Shown here piece after piece: positions 7,586-15,627 of a DNA stretch of 64,000 bases. The DNA is taken from NCBI GenBank assembly GCA_005518185.1, contig RKSN01000004.1:118680-182679 (forward strand), given 5' to 3'. Every line of letters begins with the position of its first letter. Within the stretch, counting starts at the first letter, position 1. A program made the position numbers and the translations under genes. The notes beneath the pieces were generated by a model. It was not told where the DNA came from and made no database searches. It worked only from the letters and a program-made list of their open reading frames with translations. Origin of the DNA: Chakrabartia godavariana. Lineage in GTDB: Bacteria; Pseudomonadota; Alphaproteobacteria; Sphingomonadales; Sphingomonadaceae.

Positions 7586-7945
7586 ATGATGCGGAAGGTT
7601 CTTGCGACAGTTTCAATGGCCGCACTAGTCGTTGCAGTATCGCCAGCATATGCGCTTGGCATCGGCCATAGCTTCTTCATGCGTGGTGAGGTCGTCCGTG
7701 TCGATTCTGGCGGGGCTGTGGTCTGCCTCGGAAGGCTTGATGGAGCGCATCAGGGCCAAGTTTTGGAGGTATATCGGCAGGCGCACCGATATCGCAAATT
7801 GGTCGGACATGTGGAAGTCGATCAGATATTCGACGAGCATTTTGCCCATGTTCATATAGTAGAAGGCGATCTTAAGAAAAGCTATTGGGTTAGTATTCCG
7901 CGACATCACAATAGTACTACGGACAAATCTCCTAAAAGTCAGTAG
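7586..7945 (+). CDS. exported small protein, GIxHxxFMRG paralogue 3
   Basis: A 119-residue member of the same family as the 4560 and 5018 products. The signal peptide ends near AYA-L, followed by GIGHSFFMRG, VVCLGRLDGAHQGQVLEVYR and DEHFAHVHIVEG. H28, M32, C47, H75, H85 and H88 are equivalent to the conserved residues of the sisters; the loop after EVYR is about 10 residues shorter. The C-terminal tail is polar and His-containing (RHHNSTTDKSPKSQ). It ends 40 nt before copA1. Function unknown; a periplasmic copper-related role is inferred. Confidence 0.75.
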   Translation: MMRKVLATVSMAALVVAVSPAYALGIGHSFFMRGEVVRVDSGGAVVCLGRLDGAHQGQVLEVYRQAHRYRKLVGHVEVDQIFDEHFAHVHIVEGDLKKSYWVSIPRHHNSTTDKSPKSQ

Positions 7946-7985
7946 TTCGCAAACCCAACGTCAATTTTATAAGGCTCTCCTTCTC

Positions 7986-9677
7986 GTGAATATGCCATTC
8001 GTTATGCCTGCAATTGGACGTCGACGGTTTGTTCAAGGCCTCCTTGTTGGAGGGGTGGTCTCCAGTCTTGCGTTGCCCGCTTGGGCCTCCGGATCAGACG
8101 GCGGGGCCGCGCTTTCGGGTACGGAATTCGATCTCGAGATTGCAGGCTTGCCTGTAAATTATACGGGCAAGCGTCGTATTGCGACGGCAGTGAATGGCCG
8201 CGTTCCCGCGCCGACGTTGCGCTTCCGAGAGGGTGATACCGTGACGCTGCGAGTCCACAACAAGCTGGACGAAATGACAAGCGTGCACTGGCATGGCCTG
8301 ATCGTACCGGCCGAGATGGACGGAGTACCGGGCATCAGCTTTGGCGGGATCGCACCGGGCGAAACTTTCACGTACCGCTTTCCCATCCGTCAAACCGGCA
8401 CTTTCTGGTACCATGCCCATACGCTCGCGGAGCAGACTGGACTTTTCGGGGCCATCGTGATCGAGCCACGGGAAAGCCAGGTCAGGCCTCCGGACCGAGA
8501 CTATGTCGTGATGCTGAGCGACTGGACCGATGAGCCGCCCTTGCAGGTGTTCCTCAATCTCAAGAAGCAGAGTAACTACTATAATTTCGGACAGCCCACT
8601 GTCGGCGACTTCGTCAAGGATGCCGGGGAAGTCGGACTCGCGGCGGCGATCAAGAAGCGGCAGATGTGGAATGCGTCGCGGATGAACCCGACTGACTACA
8701 GCGACGTTTCGGCCGCTACCTATACCTATCTTTTGAACGGAACGACGGCGGCAGGCAATTGGACTGGGGTGGCCAGCCCCGGCGAGCGGGTACGCTTACG
8801 CTTTGTCGGTGCCGGCACCGCAACGTTCTTCGACGTACGCATTCCCGGATTGCCACTGACGATCGTTGCAACGGACGGCCAGAACGTGGAGCCGGTCACC
8901 GTCGACGAATTCCGGATCGCGCCGGGCGAGACCTATGATGTCGAATTTACCATGCCCGATGCCAAGCCTTACACGATCTTCGCGCAATCGATGGACCGGA
9001 CAGGTTTTGCGCGGGGCACGATCGCGCCCTCACCGGGCATGACCGGCCCGATTCCTGCCCTAGATCAGCGCCCTTGGTTGGAACCTATCGATATGATGGG
9101 CGCGATGGCGGCAATGGCAGGCGGACACACTGGTCACGGCATAATGGAGATGCCGCCGCCGGCGAGGCATGCGCGCACCGAGTATGCCGCCAACAATGAC
9201 ATGCGGGTGGATTATCCGCGCACCAACCTCGACGATCCCGGCGCTGGATTGCGCGGTCGTCCATGGCGCGTGCTCACTTATGCTGACCTCAAGAGCCCGA
9301 ATGGAGACCCTGATCCCCGCGAGCCCGGGCGTGATATCGAACTGCACCTGACGGGTAACATGGAGCGGTTCATTTGGTCGCTTGATGGGATCAAGCTCAA
9401 CGATTCCAAACCATTGCATTTCCGGCCAAACGAGCGCTTGCGGGTCACCTTCGTGAACGACACGATGATGTCCCACCCCATGCATCTTCACGGGATGTGG
9501 AGTGACCTGGAGGACGCGGCGGGCATGTTCCAGGTGCGCAAGCACACGATCGTTGTGCAGCCTGCGCAGCGCCTGAGCTTTCGCGTAACCGCAGACGCCA
9601 TGGGCCGATGGGCATTCCATTGCCATCTGCTTTACCACATGGCTGCCGGCATGTTCCGCGAGGTTGTCGTCGCATGA
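7986..9677 (+). CDS. copA: copper resistance multicopper oxidase CopA, copy 1
   Basis: A periplasmic multicopper oxidase of the CopA/PcoA family, thought to oxidise Cu(I) to Cu(II) and bind copper. A Tat signal (GRRRFVQGLL) is at residues 11-20. Copper-site motifs are HWHG (101-104), WYHAH (141-145), HPMHLHG (497-503) and HCHLLYHMAAGM (545-556). At 563 residues it is shorter than CopA copy 2 because the Met-rich insert before the third cupredoxin domain is short (around MMGAMAAMAGGHTGHGIMEM). The start is GTG 7986, with ATG 7992 as alternative. It overlaps copB1 by ATGA, so the two are translationally coupled. Confidence 0.93.
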   Translation: MNMPFVMPAIGRRRFVQGLLVGGVVSSLALPAWASGSDGGAALSGTEFDLEIAGLPVNYTGKRRIATAVNGRVPAPTLRFREGDTVTLRVHNKLDEMTSVHWHGLIVPAEMDGVPGISFGGIAPGETFTYRFPIRQTGTFWYHAHTLAEQTGLFGAIVIEPRESQVRPPDRDYVVMLSDWTDEPPLQVFLNLKKQSNYYNFGQPTVGDFVKDAGEVGLAAAIKKRQMWNASRMNPTDYSDVSAATYTYLLNGTTAAGNWTGVASPGERVRLRFVGAGTATFFDVRIPGLPLTIVATDGQNVEPVTVDEFRIAPGETYDVEFTMPDAKPYTIFAQSMDRTGFARGTIAPSPGMTGPIPALDQRPWLEPIDMMGAMAAMAGGHTGHGIMEMPPPARHARTEYAANNDMRVDYPRTNLDDPGAGLRGRPWRVLTYADLKSPNGDPDPREPGRDIELHLTGNMERFIWSLDGIKLNDSKPLHFRPNERLRVTFVNDTMMSHPMHLHGMWSDLEDAAGMFQVRKHTIVVQPAQRLSFRVTADAMGRWAFHCHLLYHMAAGMFREVVVA

Positions 9678-10585
9678 GCACCACAACGAACATTGTTGTT
9701 CTTGCCGCTATCGCAAGCCTCGCCGCAGCCTTTCCCGCGGCCGCACAGGAAGCTCCTCCTGCGCCGAAGGAAGATCATTCCGGAATGGATATGTCGGGAG
9801 ACATGCAGGGCATGGATATGCCCGCTGCTCCCACGAAAATGGAGATGGGCGGGATGCAGGGCGGCAAGGCCCCTGCGGACGCGCGAAACTCCGACGATTA
9901 TTCTGACGGCTACCGCAATTCGACTTTGCCCAACTACGAAATGGCCGATCAGATCTCGATCCCGAAAGTTCTCGTAGACGAACTGGAGTTTGCCAGCGGC
10001 AACGAAGGTCAGGGTATCGGTTGGTCGGTCCTGCTGACCAATGGAACCGACAGCAACAAATTATGGCTCAGGTCTCAGGGCCTCAAAAATAGCAAGGAAG
10101 AACGGCTTGATCCCGAATCGAGCGCTGAAGCGCTCTGGTGGCATTCGGCCGGGCCCTATTGGGGAACATTGGTCGGTGTGCGCCAGGATATCGGCAAGGG
10201 AGCGACTACCTGGCTTGCAGCCGGTGTCGAGGGCTTGGCCCCTTATTGGTTCGACGTGCAGTTGACGGGCTATGTGGGCACGGACGGGCGCTTGGCGGCT
10301 CGTGCCAAGTTGTCATATGAAGCACTGCTGACCAATCGATTGATCCTGACCCCTCAGGTCGAGGCCAATGTCTATAGCAAGCAATCCCGAGATCGCGAGC
10401 TGGGCAGCGGGTTCAGCAACGTCGAATTGAGCGCGCGTATGCGCTATGAGGTTTCGCGCAAGTTCGCACCTTACATCGGCTATGTCTGGGAACAAGCGCT
10501 CGGTGGCAGTGCTGATTTCAGGCGGTCGCGTGGAGAAGGGCCAGGCGAGCACCGGTTTGTAGCTGGTCTGCGGTTGTGGTGGTAA
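9674..10585 (+). CDS. copB: outer-membrane copper resistance protein CopB, copy 1
   Basis: A 303-residue CopB/PcoB protein. A signal peptide (cleavage near AAA-Q) precedes a Met/His/Asp-rich periplasmic segment (DHSGMDMSGDMQGMDMPAAP) and then a C-terminal beta-barrel region with alternating aromatic strands ending in FVAGLRLWW, as expected for an outer-membrane protein. The ATG at 9674 overlaps the copA1 stop. CopB works with CopA in copper sequestration or export across the outer membrane. The MFS gene follows with a small overlap. Confidence 0.9.
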   Translation: MSTTTNIVVLAAIASLAAAFPAAAQEAPPAPKEDHSGMDMSGDMQGMDMPAAPTKMEMGGMQGGKAPADARNSDDYSDGYRNSTLPNYEMADQISIPKVLVDELEFASGNEGQGIGWSVLLTNGTDSNKLWLRSQGLKNSKEERLDPESSAEALWWHSAGPYWGTLVGVRQDIGKGATTWLAAGVEGLAPYWFDVQLTGYVGTDGRLAARAKLSYEALLTNRLILTPQVEANVYSKQSRDRELGSGFSNVELSARMRYEVSRKFAPYIGYVWEQALGGSADFRRSRGEGPGEHRFVAGLRLWW

Positions 10586-11808
10586 GGGGAGGTCCCAAGC
10601 TCTCTGCACATACTGGAACCCGTCTGAACACTGACAGTCCGCCCCGCCGATCCGTGAAAGCCGCCATGGCGCCAGCAATGTTGGCGGTAGGGGCGGCAGC
10701 TGCGGCAAACACGGCATTTCTCCCTTGGCTCCCTGACCTTGTTGACCAGGGGCTTGGGGCAAGGGGCGCGATCAATCACGAGATGCACGTGGCGATTCTG
10801 AGCGCCATATTCCCGTTGGGCGGCGTGATTGCGGCCCCGTTCGCCGGGGCACTTGCCGACCGCTACCGATTCCAATTGTTTCTGTTTTTTGCAGTCATGG
10901 CGCTGGCGGTATCCACGGCGCTCACCGGTGCTACGTCACTTGTTGTGTTATATGGTCTGCGTGCCGTCGCTGGATTGGCTTTTGGCGCGATTGTTCCGCT
11001 CTGCCTTCTGGTCGGCCATCAAGTCGCCTGCGATCCGCATGAGAAGGCGGGCCTTTTTACGATGCTGACAGCCTCCTTGTTCCTTGGAGACTTTGCGGGT
11101 CCCCTCCTTGCCGAGGGATCGGCACGGATATTACCCGAGCTGCCGCTTCTGGCTTTCGGTATCGGCATAGGCTTAGTGGGCTCCGTGGTGATGGTTGGAT
11201 CGTCCGAGAGCCACTATTGTCGAGTGCCCCACGACGACCTGCCCACAAATGACAATTCGACGTTGCTCGTCTTACTGTTGCTGGGTCTTACAATCACCGG
11301 AACGGGCGGCCTCGCAGCCATTCATCTCAGCCTTGTTCTGCATCGCCCCGATGCGCTGTTCCAGCGTGAGCATATCGCATGGATGCTAAGTCTTTGCGGT
11401 CTGGCCATGTTGGGTGCCCAAGGCTTCCATGCCCGGTTCAGCTGGCTTGTAGATCGGCCTGTCGCCCTCGCGGCGGTGATGTTGATCGTACAAGGCGTCG
11501 CGCTTTGGCAATTCTCCGCCGCGCGCACTGGCCCTGCCATTGCGGCCACAATCTTTGCTGCGGGGTGGAGTGCAGCGACTTTGCGACTGATTGCCAGCTT
11601 CTGGATCAGCACTTCTAGAAGCCGTTCGGGCTTCAGACTTGGCCTTCAGCACGGCTTTGCGAGCATTAGCCAAGTGGGCGTTCCAATCGCGACGGCATTC
11701 CTACGCAACGAATGGCACAAAACTGTCCTCTGGAGCATTATCGCCGTTTGTACGGTCTTGCTCTTTGCGCTCCCACTCGTCTGGCGCAAGGATACTTCAA
11801 GCGGGTAA
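10576..11808 (+). CDS. MFS transporter
   Basis: A polytopic inner-membrane protein of about 380-410 residues with roughly 12 hydrophobic segments. The family signature between helices 2 and 3 is FAGALADRYRF, and a glycine-rich pattern follows (RAVAGLAFGAIVPLC). The substrate cannot be predicted; its place right after copAB suggests metal, siderophore-like or stress export. The longest frame begins at GTG 10576 inside the copB end. ATG 10666 is a plausible alternative, as the first 30 residues look unlike an MFS N-terminus and no strong ribosome site decides. It converges with the regulator gene at 11822. Confidence 0.8.
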   Translation: MVVRGGPKLSAHTGTRLNTDSPPRRSVKAAMAPAMLAVGAAAAANTAFLPWLPDLVDQGLGARGAINHEMHVAILSAIFPLGGVIAAPFAGALADRYRFQLFLFFAVMALAVSTALTGATSLVVLYGLRAVAGLAFGAIVPLCLLVGHQVACDPHEKAGLFTMLTASLFLGDFAGPLLAEGSARILPELPLLAFGIGIGLVGSVVMVGSSESHYCRVPHDDLPTNDNSTLLVLLLLGLTITGTGGLAAIHLSLVLHRPDALFQREHIAWMLSLCGLAMLGAQGFHARFSWLVDRPVALAAVMLIVQGVALWQFSAARTGPAIAATIFAAGWSAATLRLIASFWISTSRSRSGFRLGLQHGFASISQVGVPIATAFLRNEWHKTVLWSIIAVCTVLLFALPLVWRKDTSSG

Positions 11809-11821
11809 GTCCGGGGCGCGT

Positions 11822-12271
11822 TCAGCAATCGCAATCAGGTGCGCAACCGCCGCCTTGATGCGCACAATCGCCAGCCTGACGACATTCGCAGAAGCGTTGC
11901 AGTGCGTCGAGGATGGGCCGCCTGATAAAGGGCTTCGTGATGACCTCGGCATATCCGCATGCCTTGGCGCGCTTTGTCAGTTCATCATTGCCATAGGCCG
12001 TGATCAAGATAGCGGCCCCCTTCCACCCATTTGCTCGAAGAGCGCGGAGCAAACTGAGGCCGTTGATGTCAGGCATGTTGTAGTCGACGATGATGCAGTC
12101 CGCCAAGCGCGCATCGTCATCTGCGAGCAAGGCGGACGCGGTAGTGTAGCTCTGCGCATCATAGCCTTTGGCGTGCAACAAGAGCTGCAACGAACGGCGA
12201 ATGGCCGCATCATCGTCGGTGACGAGAACCTTTGGCCGCTTTTCGCTAGAACTGAGGAGGCTGGTGGACAT
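11822..12271 (-). CDS. single-domain response regulator with Cys-rich tail
   Basis: A 149-residue CheY/FixJ-like receiver domain without a DNA-binding output. Phosphorylation-site residues are visible: acidic cluster TDDD near 18-21, phospho-acceptor D63 in IIVDYNMPD, switch Thr in ILITAYGN and the conserved Lys in ITKPF. Unusually, the last 25 residues hold six cysteines and a histidine (CEC, DCAH, GGGCAPDCDC), a possible metal-binding tail not normal for CheY proteins. It lies downstream of fixJ and fixL-like genes on the same strand and probably competes for or relays phosphate from that kinase (inferred). A TACGTA site lies upstream at 12332. Confidence 0.85.
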   Translation of the reverse strand: MSTSLLSSSEKRPKVLVTDDDAAIRRSLQLLLHAKGYDAQSYTTASALLADDDARLADCIIVDYNMPDINGLSLLRALRANGWKGAAILITAYGNDELTKRAKACGYAEVITKPFIRRPILDALQRFCECRQAGDCAHQGGGCAPDCDC

Positions 12272-12331
12272 AAGGCCTGAAACTGTTGAAGCCGATTTCC
12301 ATTACAGTCGCAGGATGCGCGGAAGGTGTCC

Positions 12332-12339
12332 GTACGTAG
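12332..12339 (-). promoter_or_regulatory. FixJ-like GTACGTAG box upstream of the single-domain regulator
   Basis: GTACGTAG (read on the plus strand) lies 61 nt upstream of the minus-strand start at 12271, in the 94-nt gap after fixJ. As I recall it, GTAMGTAG is the FixJ recognition consensus in rhizobia. Autoregulation by the neighbouring FixJ-like protein is inferred. Confidence 0.45.
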
Positions 12340-12365
12340 ATAGCGCAGTCGTAGATGAACCCAAA

Positions 12366-12974
12366 CTACAGTCCGGCGGCAATCGCTATTCGCAGAAGGT
12401 CGGAAAGGCTGTGAACCTCCAGTTTCTGCATCAAGCTGGCCCGGTGCACCTCGACGGTGCGCGACGAGCACCTAAGGTCATAGGCGATAGTCTTGTTGGG
12501 GTATCCCTTGGCGAGGCCTTCGAGAATTTCTCGTTCGCGCGGCGTCAGCGCCGCAATTTTGGTGCGGGCTTCCCGCTCTTCAATTTCACGCGCATCATTC
12601 TGCTCCAGTCGCCCGAATGCTCGCTCCAATGCTTCGAGTAGCGAGGCCTTTTCAAATGGCTTTTCGAGAAACTCGACGGCGCCGGCCTTCATGGCCTGCA
12701 CAGCCGTGGTTACATCACCATGTCCGGTCAGAACGATCACCGGCATGTTGATCCCGCGCTCGGCCATCACCCGCTGAACCTCGAGCCCATCCATGTCCGG
12801 CATCCGCACGTCCAGCAAAACGCAGCCAATTGGAGCGTGTCTTGCTTGCTTGAGAAACTCCACGCCAGAATTGTGGGGATGAACCTTGTATCCGGCTCGG
12901 GAGAGTACAAACCCGGCTGATTTCCGGATTGCCTCCTCGTCATCCACAAGGTGCACAACGCGGTCAGCGTTCAT
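12366..12974 (-). CDS. FixJ-like two-component response regulator (receiver + LuxR HTH)
   Basis: A 202-residue regulator. The N-terminal receiver has acidic pocket DDE (11-13), phospho-acceptor D55 in LLDVRMPDMDG and the conserved Lys in EKPF. The C-terminal LuxR/FixJ helix-turn-helix follows (LTPREREILEGLAKGYPNKTIAYDL, then RTVEVHRASLMQKL). FixJ proteins, phosphorylated by FixL, activate transcription under low oxygen. The second of two adjacent ATGs at 12974 is chosen because GGAGG lies 6 nt before it. The gene overlaps the 3' end of the fixL-like gene, so the two are coupled. Confidence 0.9.
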   Translation of the reverse strand: MNADRVVHLVDDEEAIRKSAGFVLSRAGYKVHPHNSGVEFLKQARHAPIGCVLLDVRMPDMDGLEVQRVMAERGINMPVIVLTGHGDVTTAVQAMKAGAVEFLEKPFEKASLLEALERAFGRLEQNDAREIEEREARTKIAALTPREREILEGLAKGYPNKTIAYDLRCSSRTVEVHRASLMQKLEVHSLSDLLRIAIAAGL

Positions 12975-14487
12975 CATCTTCCTCCGCATTGGCATCGATC
13001 AGGGTGAACTTGAAAATGGTGCCGCCATCGTCCGGATATTCTGCTGCAATGCGTCCACCGTGGGCCTCAACGATCGTTCGGCAAATCGATAGCCCCAGCC
13101 CCATCCCGTCAATCTTGCTGCTGACGAAGGCTTCGAAAAGGCGAGGTCTGATTTCTGCGGCGACACCCGGCCCCGTATCCCGAACGCTGATTTCGATGAA
13201 TCCGTCGGGACGCTTGCATGTTGCGATATGAAGATCCCGTACTGTTGACGAGGCCATCGCTTCGACAGCGTTTCGGAGCAAATTGACCAGGACTTGCTGG
13301 ATCTGGACCTTGTCCACCAATACATGCTTGGCCAGCGGATCAAGATTCACGAGCGTGCGAACACCCCTTTCCTTGGCGCCCGCAAGCGCCAGCTGGGCTG
13401 CGTCGTCGATAACTTGGCTTAGATCCTCAACGTTCTTGTCGACTTCACCGCGCGCGACAAATTCCCGCAGACGCCTGACAATGAAACCCGCCCGAAAGGT
13501 CTCCTTGGCTGCCTCCGACAGTGCCTCCTGAACTATGGCCATCGGGGTGCCTTGAGGATCGGAGAGAATGTCTCTCGTTTCCTCAAGGTAATTGGCAACT
13601 GCTGTCAGCGGCTGATTCAGTTCATGCGCCAGGGTGGATGCCATGGTCCCCATCGCGCTGAGCCGCGACACATGGATCAGTTCGGCCTGCAGCTCGCGCA
13701 TTTTGAGATCGTCGCGTTCTTTCTCAGAGAGATCACGGATGAAGCCAGTAAAGACGCGGTCTCCGTCATGCCCGGCGACGCCGACCGAGAGATGCATGGG
13801 AAAGTCTGTTCCGTCACGACGACGGCCTGTCACCGTGCGTCCGATCCCGATTATACGAGGCTCTCCTCCTTCGCGGTAATGCCGGATATAGTCGTCATGC
13901 CGCTCCTTGTCGGGCGCAGGCATTAGGCAGCTCACATTGCAGCCCACGACCTCGCTTTCTTCATATCCGAAGAGGCGCTGTGCGGCGGCACTGAAGGATA
14001 CGATCAGTCCGAGTTCGTCGATGACGATCATCGCGTCCGGGACGGTATCCAGGATCGACTGGAGGTGCTGCTCACGCGTGTCGTTCACCGCGCGAATGGC
14101 CGCCTCGTGCGTGATATCCCGGGCAATGACATGGAAGCCGTGCAGAGTGTTCTCATGTCGCAAGGCCGTAATCGTCATTCGCGACAGATATTCGGTGCCC
14201 GAGCGCCGCAAACGCCACATTTCCCGCTCGTAGCCATCCTCGCGCGCCGCTGTGGCCAGATCAATATCCGGCAGGCCCGCGGCCCTTTCTTCAGATGAAT
14301 AAAACAACTCGTGCGAGCTGCCCACGCACTCGGCAGACGCCCATTGGTCCGCTCGATGGCCTTCGCCATTGAGCGCGAGGATCTTTCCGTGCGGATCAAG
14401 AATGAGCTGAACGTGCTTCGCCGATTGCGCAAACGCAAGGCGCACAAGATCGCTCAGTTCCGCATTGCCGCCGGCAATTTCATCCAT
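12964..14487 (-). CDS. FixL-like PAS sensor histidine kinase with haem-PAS signature
   Basis: A 507-residue kinase without membrane segments. PAS 1 covers about residues 15-130. PAS 2 (about 140-255) closely resembles the FixL haem domain: RHDDYIRHY contains H197, matching the proximal haem ligand His200 of Bradyrhizobium FixL, and RIIGIGR ends in R217, matching Arg220. The residue equivalent to Arg206 is His here. The dimerisation/phospho-acceptor motif LAHELNQPL (H288) and ATPase boxes LLRNAVEAM, DTGPGV and GLGLSIC follow. An oxygen-sensing role is therefore likely, from established FixL biochemistry. Its location among copper genes is unusual. Confidence 0.9.
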   Translation of the reverse strand: MDEIAGGNAELSDLVRLAFAQSAKHVQLILDPHGKILALNGEGHRADQWASAECVGSSHELFYSSEERAAGLPDIDLATAAREDGYEREMWRLRRSGTEYLSRMTITALRHENTLHGFHVIARDITHEAAIRAVNDTREQHLQSILDTVPDAMIVIDELGLIVSFSAAAQRLFGYEESEVVGCNVSCLMPAPDKERHDDYIRHYREGGEPRIIGIGRTVTGRRRDGTDFPMHLSVGVAGHDGDRVFTGFIRDLSEKERDDLKMRELQAELIHVSRLSAMGTMASTLAHELNQPLTAVANYLEETRDILSDPQGTPMAIVQEALSEAAKETFRAGFIVRRLREFVARGEVDKNVEDLSQVIDDAAQLALAGAKERGVRTLVNLDPLAKHVLVDKVQIQQVLVNLLRNAVEAMASSTVRDLHIATCKRPDGFIEISVRDTGPGVAAEIRPRLFEAFVSSKIDGMGLGLSICRTIVEAHGGRIAAEYPDDGGTIFKFTLIDANAEEDDER

Positions 14488-14508
14488 GCCCCTTTGTTCG
14501 CCTCCAGA

Positions 14509-15627
14509 TTAAAACCAGAACCGGACGCCCGCCACGAAGCTTGTGGCGTGAACATCTTCCCCGCGAGCCCTCGCGTAGCTGGCTGTGTCTCCAAGTTTGC
14601 GGTAATACGAAACGCCAATGTAGGGCGCGAACTGACGCTTGATCTCGTATCTGAGCCGCGCGCCGAGTTCGACATTTGACAGGCCAGAGCCAATCGCAAT
14701 CTCCGGAATGTCCTGCGCGGAGAAATTGATCTCGACGCGTGGCTGGAAAACGAGGCGCTGCGTGATGCGCTGGTCGTAATAGCCTTCGACCCGCCCAATG
14801 ACCTCGCCCTTGTTCGACAGGAAGACGCCGCCTTCGACCTCGAACATCCCGGGAGCCAAGCCCTCAAAACCAATGGTTGCATAGGTGCGGCGCGGCGATG
14901 GTCCTATATCCTGCCGTACACCGGCCTGCAGATTGAAGTAGGGGTCGATGGCATGGCTGTACAGAAGTTGCACTTCGCCACTGTCCAGACCACGGCGAAG
15001 CTCGCCTTCACCTTCGCTCTTGATCCACAGCCTATTGATGTCGCCGCCGTACCAGGCCTCACCATCCCATCGATAGCCATCACGGCCGCGATGAGCCTGA
15101 TATTCTGCGATGTTGAGAAATGCCGCGCCGAAATTGAGCCCCCCGCTCTCCTTCATCATTTCCGCATGAGCGCGCGCCATTTCGTCGGGAGGGAATTGAC
15201 GGTCGGCATAGCGATCCGTTGGGACAGGGGGTGGCGGCGCACTTCCAGCAGGCAATGCAGTGCCCGACATGGCCATGCCTTCTGGGGCCGCTTCGCCTTC
15301 CGCAGCTGGCATCGGCATTTCGCCCATTGTCCCATGGTCCATCGCCCCATGGTCCATCACGGCGTCGCTTGTTGGTCCGTGGTTCATTTTGCTGTGATCG
15401 ACCTCAGGTGCCGCAGGCAGGGCTGCAGGTACCGGGGGTTTCTCGACGGGAGCAGGCGTCGCGCGCTTTGGTTTTGCGGGAGACGCCTTGGCTTTTTTGG
15501 GGGCTGCCTTTTTTGGAGCCGGCATTTCCATGCCCGGCATGTTGTCCATCGAATGGTCCTGTGCCCACGCCGGAACGGACAGGCCTAAGGTGGCCGCCGT
15601 TATCAATGCTGTGCGAAGCGTGCTCAT
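14509..15627 (-). CDS. copB: outer-membrane copper resistance protein CopB, copy 2
   Basis: A 372-residue CopB with a signal peptide (cleavage near AWA-Q). A long low-complexity periplasmic region follows: Ala/Lys/Pro-rich (APKKAAPKKAKASPAKPKR) and then Met/His-rich (MDHGAMDHGTMGEMPMP). The C-terminal beta-barrel ends in FVAGVRFWF. It is longer than copy 1 mainly through this linker. The start at 15627 overlaps the copA2 stop (ATGA), so the pair is coupled. Transcription probably comes from the ECF-type promoter at 17592-17619. Confidence 0.9.
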   Translation of the reverse strand: MSTLRTALITAATLGLSVPAWAQDHSMDNMPGMEMPAPKKAAPKKAKASPAKPKRATPAPVEKPPVPAALPAAPEVDHSKMNHGPTSDAVMDHGAMDHGTMGEMPMPAAEGEAAPEGMAMSGTALPAGSAPPPPVPTDRYADRQFPPDEMARAHAEMMKESGGLNFGAAFLNIAEYQAHRGRDGYRWDGEAWYGGDINRLWIKSEGEGELRRGLDSGEVQLLYSHAIDPYFNLQAGVRQDIGPSPRRTYATIGFEGLAPGMFEVEGGVFLSNKGEVIGRVEGYYDQRITQRLVFQPRVEINFSAQDIPEIAIGSGLSNVELGARLRYEIKRQFAPYIGVSYYRKLGDTASYARARGEDVHATSFVAGVRFWF

